Source of the DNA: Planococcus halotolerans
GTDB taxonomy: Bacteria; Bacillota; Bacilli; Bacillales_A; Planococcaceae
Length of the DNA stretch: 64,000 nucleotides
Direction of reading: 5' to 3'
NCBI RefSeq assembly: GCF_003289955.1
Contig: NZ_QLZR01000001.1
Coordinates: forward strand, 620,001 to 684,000
Shown here: positions 24,899-33,195 of the stretch, piece after piece
Position numbering within the stretch: position 1 is the stretch's first letter
Layout: each line of letters opens with the position of its first letter
Position numbers and translations under genes: made by a program
Notes under the pieces: generated by a model
Seen by the model: the letters and a program-made list of their open reading frames with translations, nothing else
Databases searched by the model: none
What the model was told of the DNA's origin: nothing

Positions 24899-25723
24899 TC
24901 AAGTATCAAAAAGCTCACCATTCAATGCATCCACATACCTCTTCGCCGACCGCTGCACCGCCGCGCCTGCATCTTCCTGCACAATTCGGTGAAAAGCGTC
25001 ATACATTCGGTTAAACGAAATTCCTGCCAGCTGCCCGGCCATCCTCTCAACAATCGATGCAGGCAGCGGAATGAAGTTCGGATAGCTGTACATAAAAGTC
25101 ACCCACTGGCGGTCTGCCACTACCCGGATGATATCCCCTGTCAGCAATACACCTTTTCCATCACTCCCAGTTTTCCATTCTGCTGCAGCTGCACCTTTGA
25201 AATGGCCGCCTACACGGTGCAAAACGATGTCCTCCGCCAATTCGAGCGATTCGCCTGACCAAAAAATGATCCTGTCACTCGGTCTTGTCACCCATTCCTT
25301 ATCGTCTTCATGGATATAAATCGACGCATCGAATGCTTCCGCCCATTCCACCTGCGTCGAATAATAATGCGGATGCGACAGCGCAATGGCGTCGATTCCC
25401 CCGAGCTTCTTTATTTCTCCGATTGTCTTCGGATCGATATAGGTGATGCAGTCCCACAATAAATTAAAATTCCTCCCCTGCACCAGATAAGCTGTCTGTC
25501 CAATGGCAAAATTCGGCGAAGTGGAAAGATTATAGAGCCCCGCTTCTTCCTGCACAATCTCATTTTTATATGTTTCTGCCTGGATCATCTCTTCCAATGT
25601 GGTCCAAGCTTGTCCATTCGGACTGACATATTGCCGCTCTTCGTTGCAAATCGTGCAAGTATCCGGCTCCGCCACTGACTTCTCCGCTTGCACCCCACAT
25701 GTCGTACAAATAAAATTTTCCAT
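24899..25723 (-). CDS. MBL-fold hydrolase with N-terminal zinc-ribbon-like segment
   Basis: 274 residues. The N terminus has two CxxC pairs (ICTTCG, CTICN) suggestive of a small zinc ribbon. The metallo-beta-lactamase core follows, with SHPHYYSTQVEWAE in place of HxHxDH, later HRVGGHFKGAAAA and LLTGDIIRVVADRQWVTFMYSYP. The altered metal motif lacks the usual Asp-His, so metal loading or catalysis may differ. The ATG at 25723 is chosen (AAGG before it) over the GTG 9 nt upstream. Confidence 0.82.
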   Translation of the reverse strand: MENFICTTCGVQAEKSVAEPDTCTICNEERQYVSPNGQAWTTLEEMIQAETYKNEIVQEEAGLYNLSTSPNFAIGQTAYLVQGRNFNLLWDCITYIDPKTIGEIKKLGGIDAIALSHPHYYSTQVEWAEAFDASIYIHEDDKEWVTRPSDRIIFWSGESLELAEDIVLHRVGGHFKGAAAAEWKTGSDGKGVLLTGDIIRVVADRQWVTFMYSYPNFIPLPASIVERMAGQLAGISFNRMYDAFHRIVQEDAGAAVQRSAKRYVDALNGELFDT

Positions 25724-25843
25724 TTCCTTCACCCTTTCTTCTTTTCGTTCTCTATGTATATGAAAATTTTTAATTTTTAATCAGTTAACTTGTCAGTTAC
25801 CAGTATATCCTAAATATCCCATTTTGAATTCATCCATTGGTCC

Positions 25844-25990
25844 AGTTTGTTCATTAGCAGAGAGATTTTGCGGTAATTTTGGCTGAATAAAACCCGAGTG
25901 ATCATAGAATGGTAAAAAGTGATCGTAGAACCCCAAAAACCGCTCATAGAATTTTTCAAGCCAAATAAAAAAGAAGAAACGCGGCCTTCG
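25844..25990 (-). repeat. Composite array element C: hairpin, three 21-bp units, tail
   Basis: On the minus strand a pyrimidine-rich hairpin-like head (25975-26000) leads to CTATGAGCGGTTTTTGGGG, CTACGATCACTTTT and CTATGATCACTCGG. Cores are at 25942, 25921 and 25900, steps of 21. The tail contains TTTATTCAGCC and later CTAATGAACAAACTGG. Element D at 29400 has the same order. It follows the methyltransferase stop at 26015. Confidence 0.72.
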
Positions 25991-26014
25991 AGTCTCTTCT
26001 CTGCGTTACTGTAT

Positions 26015-26719
26015 CTATTTTTTTCTGAACAAAGCCGTCCATAAGCCCGAGACACCGAAAACTTTTTCTGCCTCTTCAGCTCTTCTCATCTTTCTAATTT
26101 CAACTGGCTCAAAACTTCCAAAAATATCCCGCAACTTTTCTTCTGTAAAACCTAAACCGCCATTCAAACTTCTTTGCCGGTATACTTCCCAGTCGGTAAT
26201 ATCCGAACCGCCCAATTCTCCACCTTCTATAAAACAAGTGACGGCAAAATGGCCTCCTGGTTTCAAAGCTTTTTCCACCAGTTCGATATAGTTGTTCCTC
26301 CGGTGAGGCGCGATATGGTGAAAACAACCGGAATCATAAACAATATCGTAGGTCCCTTCGTCAATCTGGACATCGAAGATATTATTCTGGATGAAGTTAA
26401 TCTTCAAATTTCGCTCTTCTGCTCTTTCTTTCGCCCAGTCAATCGATTTTTGTGAAAGGTCAACGGCATTTACCTTACACCCCTGTTCGGCGAAATAAAT
26501 AGCGTTCCTCCCGGGACCGCTCCCCAGTTCCAATACATTCCCAGGCTGGAAAACGCCTTTATTGAAATAATCCACCAGGTTTTCATCCGGTTTATTCACA
26601 AAAAAGGGAATACCTTTCGCGCGATTGGCATAAAATTCATTCCAAAACCTAGTAGGCTCCCGTAATAATGAATCAAGCATATCCAGTAAGTCTTCATGGC
26701 TGCGGATCGTTTCTTTCAT
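26015..26719 (-). CDS. Class I SAM-dependent methyltransferase
   Basis: 234 residues. SAM-binding motif I NVLELGSGPGRNAIYFAEQG (about 62-81), motif II acidic end VNAVDLS, and post-motif YDIVYDSGCFHHIAPHRR. No further domain. Substrate unknown; the fold is like small-molecule and thiopurine/tellurite-type methyltransferases. Monocistronic, followed directly by element C, whose head may be its terminator. Confidence 0.9.
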   Translation of the reverse strand: MKETIRSHEDLLDMLDSLLREPTRFWNEFYANRAKGIPFFVNKPDENLVDYFNKGVFQPGNVLELGSGPGRNAIYFAEQGCKVNAVDLSQKSIDWAKERAEERNLKINFIQNNIFDVQIDEGTYDIVYDSGCFHHIAPHRRNNYIELVEKALKPGGHFAVTCFIEGGELGGSDITDWEVYRQRSLNGGLGFTEEKLRDIFGSFEPVEIRKMRRAEEAEKVFGVSGLWTALFRKK

Positions 26720-26845
26720 CTGCGGACCTTCTTTCTTCAGGTATTATATGTCACTAAAAATCATGTACGTTATCAATTGATGACTGAGGTTTTAATCTAA
26801 ATTTATTGCTTTCATTCGGTAGATAAACAACCAAACGATTCTCCC

Positions 26846-27586
26846 TTAACGGTTAACCGCAGCAAGTTGCTTCAAATATCCCTCCGGAATTTCCATAGGA
26901 GTCGCTATGTGTTTTCTGTAATACTTGCCATCTGTTGTTTCAATTTCAAGTAACAAATTGTCATTAGACCCAAGATTATAAGGATCCCAAAAACTCAGAT
27001 CAATTTTCTCTCCCTGCTCCAATTCGACAGGCAACTTTAATTCTTTACCATTTTGCGAATAGCTTATGGTAGCCACAGAATCGTAATGGCCGATCGATGA
27101 AATGGACATTTCTTCCGGCGCTGTGAAAGTGTAATTGAGTTGGTACTCATCCACTACGCCTTCCGCAGTTTCACCGTCTTTCAGTAATATGAGGATAGTT
27201 TTAATCGGCTCATAATCTTTATACGAAAGGGTAACGAGAGGGGCATGGCCCGGGAAATCCTGAAAATACTCTAGTTCTTCGTCAGTCAGTACAATAGTGT
27301 CTTCCCTTAACTGATAGCCATTTTGGTCAAGAAGCTTATCGCTCTTTCTTGTTCCTTCCTCTTCTGCCCCAGCTACTTCAATGGAGTAGCGTTCTTCCCC
27401 TTCTACAGCGACTTCCAGCAAATATGTATCGTCCCGTTTCGAAGTAATATACGATATTTCCATCGTTCCTTTTGCTTCATCCACTTGTACAGACATTACA
27501 ACCGGCGCTTTCACTGAAGCTTTTGGCCACACCAAATAAATTCCTGCTACAAGAAGTACTGTGAAAATTGCTGCCCACTTTTTCAT
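26846..27586 (-). CDS. Membrane-anchored extracellular protein, unknown
   Basis: 246 residues. One N-terminal signal-anchor helix (AAIFTVLLVAGIYLVW) is followed by an extracytoplasmic beta-rich region with repeated aromatic strands (MEISYITSKRDDTYLLEVAV, VATISYSQNGKELKLPVEL). No family recognised. It overlaps the Lon-like protease gene by 4 nt (ATGA), so the two are made together. It might be a substrate or partner of that protease, by inference. Confidence 0.7.
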   Translation of the reverse strand: MKKWAAIFTVLLVAGIYLVWPKASVKAPVVMSVQVDEAKGTMEISYITSKRDDTYLLEVAVEGEERYSIEVAGAEEEGTRKSDKLLDQNGYQLREDTIVLTDEELEYFQDFPGHAPLVTLSYKDYEPIKTILILLKDGETAEGVVDEYQLNYTFTAPEEMSISSIGHYDSVATISYSQNGKELKLPVELEQGEKIDLSFWDPYNLGSNDNLLLEIETTDGKYYRKHIATPMEIPEGYLKQLAAVNR

Positions 27587-28482
27587 TCCTCTGCCTCCGC
27601 ATTCAATCTATTTATCAATCGAACCGCCTCATCAATATGGCTTACAGCAACTAGCTGAATCTCTAGACTTTCCACCTCTTTAACCCGACGAGCTTCTTGA
27701 GCATTTTCACTGGGAATGATCATGAACGGATATCCTTGTTTCTCAGCAATCGTCAGTTTTTCTTTAATCATCCCGATGCCACTGACTTCCCCTTGTTCAC
27801 TTAATGCTCCTGTTACCCCAAAGTCCAAATTATTCATGAGTTTATTTTGCTCAATCAAACCAGTCAGCGCCAAACCCAAACCTGCGCTGTCTCCAGAAAT
27901 ATCTTCGCTTTCAAGAAACTGCTCGACACCGGCTGTTTCCTCACCCAGATAACTCCTTACATTTTTCGCCATGACAGAAACCTCGTCATTTCGGATACCA
28001 ACTAACTGCAGGAAGATATCGTTTCTGCTGTGATAGCGGGTTTTATTGTCCACTTCTTCCATTTGAAAAAAGTCCTGACCCCCTCTTTCAAAGTTCTTGA
28101 TCAGCCATTCTTTACTTTCTGCATGACTGAAATAAGCCGTTCCAACGCTCATCAAGTGTATGCCTGAATTTCCAGCGGCTTGAACGGGCTCTTCGTGTAT
28201 CAATGTCCGGTATTTCATCTGTTCAAATTGTAAAAGGAAGAAATCAAAGATGAAAAGGATCCCCACCAATAAAACTATCAAACTTACTTTCCCGAACTTC
28301 CCCTTTATGTGGCGGTAACGGAAAAGGAAACCCCATGAAATCATTAATGTTAGAAACAATACCCCTGCTACTATGTATGCGTTTATGAAACCGAAATAGA
28401 AAGACGAACTTAAAATAATATAAAAAATGATGAAAACAGAAATTATCAGCAGAAAACGCGAACCCCTTTTTTTCTCCTTCAC
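27583..28482 (-). CDS. Membrane-anchored Lon-like serine protease (family S16)
   Basis: 299 residues. N-terminal hydrophobic helices (about 10-30, 33-53 and 66-86) precede a Lon proteolytic domain. Catalytic Ser199 is in ISGDSAGLGLALTG and Lys240 in GIGMIKEKLTIAE, about 41 apart as in Lon. There is no ATPase domain and no PDZ domain, unlike YlbL. The GTG start at 28482 follows GGTGGATGTAGG. First gene of a two-gene operon. Confidence 0.85.
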   Translation of the reverse strand: MKEKKRGSRFLLIISVFIIFYIILSSSFYFGFINAYIVAGVLFLTLMISWGFLFRYRHIKGKFGKVSLIVLLVGILFIFDFFLLQFEQMKYRTLIHEEPVQAAGNSGIHLMSVGTAYFSHAESKEWLIKNFERGGQDFFQMEEVDNKTRYHSRNDIFLQLVGIRNDEVSVMAKNVRSYLGEETAGVEQFLESEDISGDSAGLGLALTGLIEQNKLMNNLDFGVTGALSEQGEVSGIGMIKEKLTIAEKQGYPFMIIPSENAQEARRVKEVESLEIQLVAVSHIDEAVRLINRLNAEAEE

Positions 28483-28653
28483 CCTACATCCACCTTTTTA
28501 ATAAAACGCAGAAATTTCCGTCACTTTGTTTTATACTGATTATACCATTTAATAACAATTGCACTAAAAATCAATAAGTTTTTATATGAGTATCAACTGT
28601 TTTAACACCTGCTTTATAGTTAATCTTTTTCCAGCAAAAAAGGAGGAACTTTC

Positions 28654-28932
28654 GTGGATATGCTGATTTTCATTTCTTATATAATCCTGCTATGTTACGG
28701 CGTCAGTAAGTTTGCCGGCAATAAACGGCACAGATGGATTAATGCTGGTTATGTCACGACTTTCTTACTCCCTGTCATAGTTCTTTTTCTCACAATTAGA
28801 ATAGTTGGAGCTCTGACGGGTGACGGCATTGCCGGAGGGGTAGCGGGTTTTGGGTACGCTATTGTCACCTGCGTCATAGGATTTATATTTTTGTTCATCG
28901 GTTATACTTCGAAGAATGTTCGTAGTGATTGA
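28654..28932 (+). CDS. Small integral membrane protein
   Basis: 92 residues with three hydrophobic helices (about 3-19, 31-54 and 66-86), glycine-rich between the last two. The GTG start at 28654 has GGAGG at a 7-nt spacing; the ATG 6 nt later is too far. Unknown family. Convergent with the next gene. Confidence 0.65.
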   Translation: MDMLIFISYIILLCYGVSKFAGNKRHRWINAGYVTTFLLPVIVLFLTIRIVGALTGDGIAGGVAGFGYAIVTCVIGFIFLFIGYTSKNVRSD

Positions 28933-28945
28933 GAGTACTCGCAGA

Positions 28946-29248
28946 TTAATTGAAATTAAAGTAAAGGTACCAAAATAAATAAACTACTCCCAGCATAAGG
29001 AAAGAGATCGAAATTGCTACTATTCTAAATACAATCAGTTGAAATCTTTGAGGAAATATTTTTTCACTTACCCATAAAATGAATTCAAAAAATAATCCCA
29101 TGAAGGCAAGAATTCCATAATCATACGAGAAAACATCATCAAACTCTTTTTCCTCGCCTTTTTCATAATGTTTTAGACCTGCATACAAACTGGTGAATGC
29201 GAAGTAGCCGAACAAGACCGTGCCGAGCCAAGAGATCCACAATTCCAA
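28946..29248 (-). CDS. Small membrane protein, paralogue of the gene at 53199
   Basis: 100 residues. Three hydrophobic helices surround an acidic loop (HYEKGEEKEFDDVFSYDYG). The layout LGTVLFGYFAF-loop-YGILAFMGLFFEFILWVSEKIFPQ matches the protein at 53199-53501. The TTG start at 29248 has GGAGGGG upstream. Function unknown. Confidence 0.68.
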   Translation of the reverse strand: MELWISWLGTVLFGYFAFTSLYAGLKHYEKGEEKEFDDVFSYDYGILAFMGLFFEFILWVSEKIFPQRFQLIVFRIVAISISFLMLGVVYLFWYLYFNFN

Positions 29249-29399
29249 AAAATCCCCTCCGCTTAAGTAATAAAAATATTTTTTAAGGCTTTTTTTATAT
29301 TGATTGTACGATTTAATGACAATTCTAGTTTATGTTTTATAAGGGAAATATATTTAAATAGATTTAGCAAGTAGAGATTTTCTAAAGAATTATATACCG

Positions 29400-29630
29400 G
29401 GCACCATTTGTTCATGAGCGGCCAGATTCCACAAAAATAACGGTCGAATAAAGGCCGAGTGATCATAGAACAGTGAAAAGTGATCATAGAATCAAATAAG
29501 TGATCATAGAACCCCGAAAACCGCTCATAGAATCCGATAAGTGATCATAGAACCCCGAAAACCGCTCATAGAAATCTTCCGCCCACAATAAAAAGAAAAA
29601 ACCCAGACTTTGGGTTTCTTCTCGGCTCCT
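29400..29630 (-). repeat. Composite array element D: hairpin, six 20-21-bp units, tail
   Basis: Head hairpin AAACCCAAAGTCTGGGTTTT region (29590-29622), followed on the minus strand by CTATGAGCGG and CTATGATCAC cores. Plus-strand positions are 29564, 29543, 29523, 29502, 29482 and 29461, steps 20-21. A 41-bp pair (GAGCGG then GATCAC) is duplicated. The tail has CGGCCTTTATTCGACC and later GCTCATGAACAAATGG, matching element C. It follows the phosphotransferase stop at 29707. The rest of the gap (29249-29399) is AT-rich with no gene. Confidence 0.78.
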
Positions 29631-29706
29631 TCTGAAGCAAGAAAGCATTTCATATGAGGGATAATCATCATTTCCACAAAGAGATGCTTTCATTTTATAG
29701 ATAAAA

Positions 29707-30492
29707 TCAGATCCAGTCCCACCCATTCTCACGAATAAAGTGAATTTCCTCCTGATAATGTTCAACATGCCCTTCAGCCAGCATCACCTGAAAAGCAGAA
29801 TCACCCTCGCCGGCTTTTCTTTCGATTGTTTTACATAAGCCTTCTAAGCGAAGAATGACCATTTCTAATAAATTTTCCGCTACTTTCTCACCGTATGCTT
29901 CAAAAAATATTTTTATTTTATGCTTTGTCAGCTCGGCATCCTTTAAAGGGTCGTAATAAACTTTTTCCTCTCCAGGCTTGTATCTGCTTAATGGAGCGCA
30001 GGTGTATAGTGTATAGGCTACATCCCAGAGCCTCGGCCCTGGCCCAGCCACATCAAAATCGATGATGCCTGCTGGCTTCCCCTCGTTAAAGATAATATTG
30101 TAAACAGCGAAATCATTGTGGCACAGCACTTCGAACGGCTGGGGCGTAAGATCGAGCGGCTGCCAACTATCATCAAAAGGAAAATCTATCACAGCCTTGT
30201 GATAAAGCCGCAGCATTTTGCCGATTTTTTTCAAGCTATCATCTGACAACATATATTTTTTCAACGGATAATTTCCCGCTTCTCCTTCGATAAACGTCAA
30301 AATTTCTCTATCTTTTTCATCTATCCCCAGGAATTTTGGCGCGTATTTATAGCCTTTATTTTCCAGATGGTTCAGCAGCTGATGAATTTTATGACTCTCC
30401 GGCTTCAATTCCCGCCTTACCGTCTTTCCTAGCCGGTATACGTCAGAGACATTTCCGCCTGCCAGCTTTTCTTCACTATTACCATCTTCCAT
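29707..30492 (-). CDS. Phosphotransferase of the APH/choline kinase family
   Basis: 261 residues. The N-lobe begins LAGGNVSDVYRLGKTVRRE. The catalytic loop is VLCHNDFAVYNIIFNEG (HNDxxxxN variant of Brenner motif) and the metal motif IIDFDVAGPGPRLWDVAYTL. Substrate unknown. Third gene of a probable tag-GNAT-APH run on the minus strand, with short gaps. Confidence 0.85.
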   Translation of the reverse strand: MEDGNSEEKLAGGNVSDVYRLGKTVRRELKPESHKIHQLLNHLENKGYKYAPKFLGIDEKDREILTFIEGEAGNYPLKKYMLSDDSLKKIGKMLRLYHKAVIDFPFDDSWQPLDLTPQPFEVLCHNDFAVYNIIFNEGKPAGIIDFDVAGPGPRLWDVAYTLYTCAPLSRYKPGEEKVYYDPLKDAELTKHKIKIFFEAYGEKVAENLLEMVILRLEGLCKTIERKAGEGDSAFQVMLAEGHVEHYQEEIHFIRENGWDWI

Positions 30493-30517
30493 TCGATTCC
30501 TCCGTCCCCATTAAATT

Positions 30518-31027
30518 TTAATTACTTACCCACAGGTAACGCACAAATCTCATCTTCTCACCATTCATTTCAAATTCATCATCACTTATCCCCATGTGGA
30601 TAAATCCATTCTTCTCCAAAACTTTTTGGGACGACTTATTCACAGTCGTCGTTTTTGCATGAATCTGTTTTAAATTGGATTCGGTGGATAAAAGGAGGTG
30701 TAAGGCAATGCTTCCGAGTCCTTTTCCGCCGTAATTTTCGCCCAGTCGGAAACCGATTTCTGCCGTGCCCGTTGCTTCGTCAATATCGACCAAGTTAATC
30801 CGTCCGACAATATTACTGTCAGGATCCTTAGCCAAATAAAACCGGCAAATGCCTCTCTCTTGCTCCTCTAAAAGTTCCCGGTGTCTTTCCAAAAAAATCG
30901 CCCACTGGTAATAGTCGTCGCCCCGGCCTGGCACCATCTTTTCAAAAAAACGCCGATTTTCAGTTTCAAATTCCAACAATTCCTCTGCATCATTTTCCTG
31001 CAGCAAGCTCAATGAAATCTCCATCAT
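30518..31027 (-). CDS. GNAT family N-acetyltransferase (RimJ/RimL type)
   Basis: 169 residues. Motif A IGFRLGENYGGKGLGSIAL and the end KQIHAKTTTVNKSSQKVLEKNGF are typical. The ATG at 31027 directly follows the tag stop codon, with AAAGGATTC upstream. It is therefore in the tag operon. Substrate unknown. Confidence 0.88.
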   Translation of the reverse strand: MMEISLSLLQENDAEELLEFETENRRFFEKMVPGRGDDYYQWAIFLERHRELLEEQERGICRFYLAKDPDSNIVGRINLVDIDEATGTAEIGFRLGENYGGKGLGSIALHLLLSTESNLKQIHAKTTTVNKSSQKVLEKNGFIHMGISDDEFEMNGEKMRFVRYLWVSN

Positions 31028-31600
31028 TTACAGAATCCTTTTTCGGTTCGAAGTATGAAAATCACACGTCTTGATATGATCGTCCACCATTCCGATTGCC
31101 TGCAGAAATGAATAAGTGGTAACCGGTCCGACGAATTTGAAGCCGCGTTTCTTCAGTTCCTTGCTGATCTGCACGGACAAGGGAGATTCAGCGGGCATTT
31201 GCGCACTATCTTCCCACTGATTGATGATTGGTTCAGAATCTACGAAGCTCCACAGAAAATCGGCCAAACTCCCGAATTCTTCTTGCACTCTCGAGGTCGC
31301 CTGGGCATTGCTGCGAACCGATTGCAGCTTCGCAAAATGCTTGATGACATTATAATTCTCTTTTATTGCTTCCAAATCCTCGTCACTCAACCCGGCGCAA
31401 TACGTGATATCGAAATTTTTAAAAGCTGCCTGATAAGCTTCTCTTTTAGACAAGACAATGCTCCACGATAGCCCCGCTTGCGCCCCTTCCAAGTTCAGCA
31501 ATTCAAAGATATATCGGTCATCCCGGGTCGGCCTGCACCATTCCTCATCGTGATATGCCTGCATCGTTTCACTGTTATTCGGCCATGAACATTGAGCCAT
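31028..31600 (-). CDS. tag: DNA-3-methyladenine glycosylase I
   Basis: 190 residues. Base-excision repair enzyme that removes 3-methyladenine. The zinc-binding quartet is present at the same positions as in E. coli Tag: Cys4, His17, His175 and Cys179 (MAQCSW, YHDEEW, DDHIKTC). The HhH core includes GAQAGLSWSIVLSKREAYQAAF. The ATG at 31600 is preferred over the GTG 9 nt upstream. It sits downstream of the ada operon terminator, so it is probably a separate unit. Confidence 0.95.
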   Translation of the reverse strand: MAQCSWPNNSETMQAYHDEEWCRPTRDDRYIFELLNLEGAQAGLSWSIVLSKREAYQAAFKNFDITYCAGLSDEDLEAIKENYNVIKHFAKLQSVRSNAQATSRVQEEFGSLADFLWSFVDSEPIINQWEDSAQMPAESPLSVQISKELKKRGFKFVGPVTTYSFLQAIGMVDDHIKTCDFHTSNRKRIL

Positions 31601-31747
31601 TTCCGCCACACCTTTCTCATCCTATTAAATTTACTTTACCATTCTTTTCTGAATATCTGCGCACCTTACTGAAAATTTAAAAAGAGGTGCTTAAGCTGTT
31701 GATAACTTTAATTAAATTACGGAAATAAAAGTTTTCCACAGCAAAAA

Positions 31748-31777
31748 AGAAGGAACTTTATGCAAGTCCCTTCCTGT
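31748..31777 (-). terminator. Terminator of the adaA-alkA-ogt operon
   Basis: Minus-strand stem GGAAGGGACTT / AAGTTCCTTC with a short loop, then TTTTTT. Confidence 0.85.
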
Positions 31778-31802
31778 TGATAAGCTATCTATTTCCCATC
31801 AC

Positions 31803-32294
31803 TTACATAACGCTTTTATTTTTAATCGCCTGCTCATGCTTCAACAGCCATTCTTTTCTCGTCAATGTTCCCGCATAGCCCGTCAGTTTTCCATTCGTCC
31901 CGATGACACGGTGGCATGGCACAATGATGGTCAGCTTATTTTTGCTGTTGGCGTTGCCCACTGCCCGCACCGCTTTTTCACTTCCGACTTTCACGGCAAT
32001 GTCCCGGTAGGAAGCGGTTTCTGCGTAGCCGACAGTCGTTAAAGCTGACCAGACTTTGCCCTGGAATTCCGTTCCTTCGGAAATATAGGGAACGGTAAAA
32101 TCCATGCGCTCACCCTTGAAGTATTCGTCCAACTCCTGCAGGCAATCGTTTAATACCTTAGGCATGTCCGGCTGCGGCTGATAAAGTATCTCGTCTCGTT
32201 CCGTGAATAAAACCGACAGGATCCCTTCTTCTGTACCAACTACTTCCATAATGCCAATCGGTGATTGATAATCCACTTGATATAATTTACTCAT
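31803..32294 (-). CDS. ogt: Methylated-DNA--protein-cysteine methyltransferase (AdaB/Ogt)
   Basis: 163 residues. Suicide enzyme that takes methyl groups from O6-methylguanine onto Cys127 in the motif IIVPCHRVIG. The helix-turn-helix Arg finger (SYRDIAVKVGSEKAVRAVGNANSKN) is present. The ATG at 32294 has GGAGGAG upstream and overlaps alkA by 8 nt. Third gene of the adaptive-response operon. Confidence 0.96.
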   Translation of the reverse strand: MSKLYQVDYQSPIGIMEVVGTEEGILSVLFTERDEILYQPQPDMPKVLNDCLQELDEYFKGERMDFTVPYISEGTEFQGKVWSALTTVGYAETASYRDIAVKVGSEKAVRAVGNANSKNKLTIIVPCHRVIGTNGKLTGYAGTLTRKEWLLKHEQAIKNKSVM

Positions 32295-33195
32295 ACAAAC
32301 TCCTCCAAAGATAGAAAGTGGCGTATGCCTCCCACCCTTTCCAGTTTTCTGCATAGCTTTCGATTTCCGCTATCGATGGTTTCTTCTCCATCTCCAACTG
32401 ATATTTCAATGCGTTATGCAAACCGACGTCGGCAATCGGAAAAGCCGAGGTGAAGCCGAGACATTTCATCATGACATAATTAGCGGACCAGGGGCCGATT
32501 CCTCTGATCGCGACCAGTTCTTTTTCCACAGTCTGCGCATCTTTTCCATTTATGAAATTTTCCTTCACCAGATTTCCTTTCGCCATTTCAGTTGCGATGC
32601 CGATGATGTATTCCGCTTTCCGCGCCGAATACTGCATTGGCGTCAAATCACTCACCGCAAGCGCCGCAATTTCGTCACAGGAAGGGAACGTCCAGTAAAT
32701 TTCGTTTTCATAAACGATTGATTTCCCGTAAGCTTCGACAAAACGTTTTTTCAAGGTATAGGCAAATGTCAGATTAATCTGCTGGCCCGTGATTGCCCAA
32801 GCCATTGCTTCAAATAAATCGGGAAAACCCAAAACTCTTAAACCAAAATGACGCTTAACGATCGGCTGTAAAACCGGATCTCCCGCTGCCATCTCGTAAA
32901 AAGGGGCTAAATCCGTCTTCAAATCAAACCATTCCCATACGTAATCAGCGGCTGTCCGCTGCCCTGCTTCAGAAGGTTTGCCGTTTAAAAATTCGACTCG
33001 CAAATGCTGCTCCGCATGCGTAACGCCAATTAATATCAGTTCTCCCTGGTGGTCGAGCAGCTTTATGATTCGATCATTTTGTATTCGGTGAAGATTTTCC
33101 TGGAGCGACCGGTTGAGGAATACTAGACTTTCCTCAAAACTAAACTCAACGGGCGTAGGAACTCTCACGTAACTGCTGTTTGTGTTCGGAATCAT
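32287..33195 (-). CDS. alkA: DNA-3-methyladenine glycosylase II (AlkA)
   Basis: 302 residues. HhH-GPD motif LVAIRGIGPWSANYVMMKC (228-245) with catalytic Asp256 in PIADVGL, and AWAITGQQINLTFAYTLKKR earlier. The ATG at 33195 has AAGGAG 8 nt upstream and lies 50 nt inside adaA, so translation is coupled. It removes a range of alkylated bases. Confidence 0.94.
   Translation of the reverse strand: MIPNTNSSYVRVPTPVEFSFEESLVFLNRSLQENLHRIQNDRIIKLLDHQGELILIGVTHAEQHLRVEFLNGKPSEAGQRTAADYVWEWFDLKTDLAPFYEMAAGDPVLQPIVKRHFGLRVLGFPDLFEAMAWAITGQQINLTFAYTLKKRFVEAYGKSIVYENEIYWTFPSCDEIAALAVSDLTPMQYSARKAEYIIGIATEMAKGNLVKENFINGKDAQTVEKELVAIRGIGPWSANYVMMKCLGFTSAFPIADVGLHNALKYQLEMEKKPSIAEIESYAENWKGWEAYATFYLWRSLYE

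Noticed and set aside
29484..29768. 94-codon minus-strand frame across array D and the end of the phosphotransferase gene
   Set aside because: Half of it is the repeat array and the rest is another frame of the kinase gene; no ribosome-binding site.
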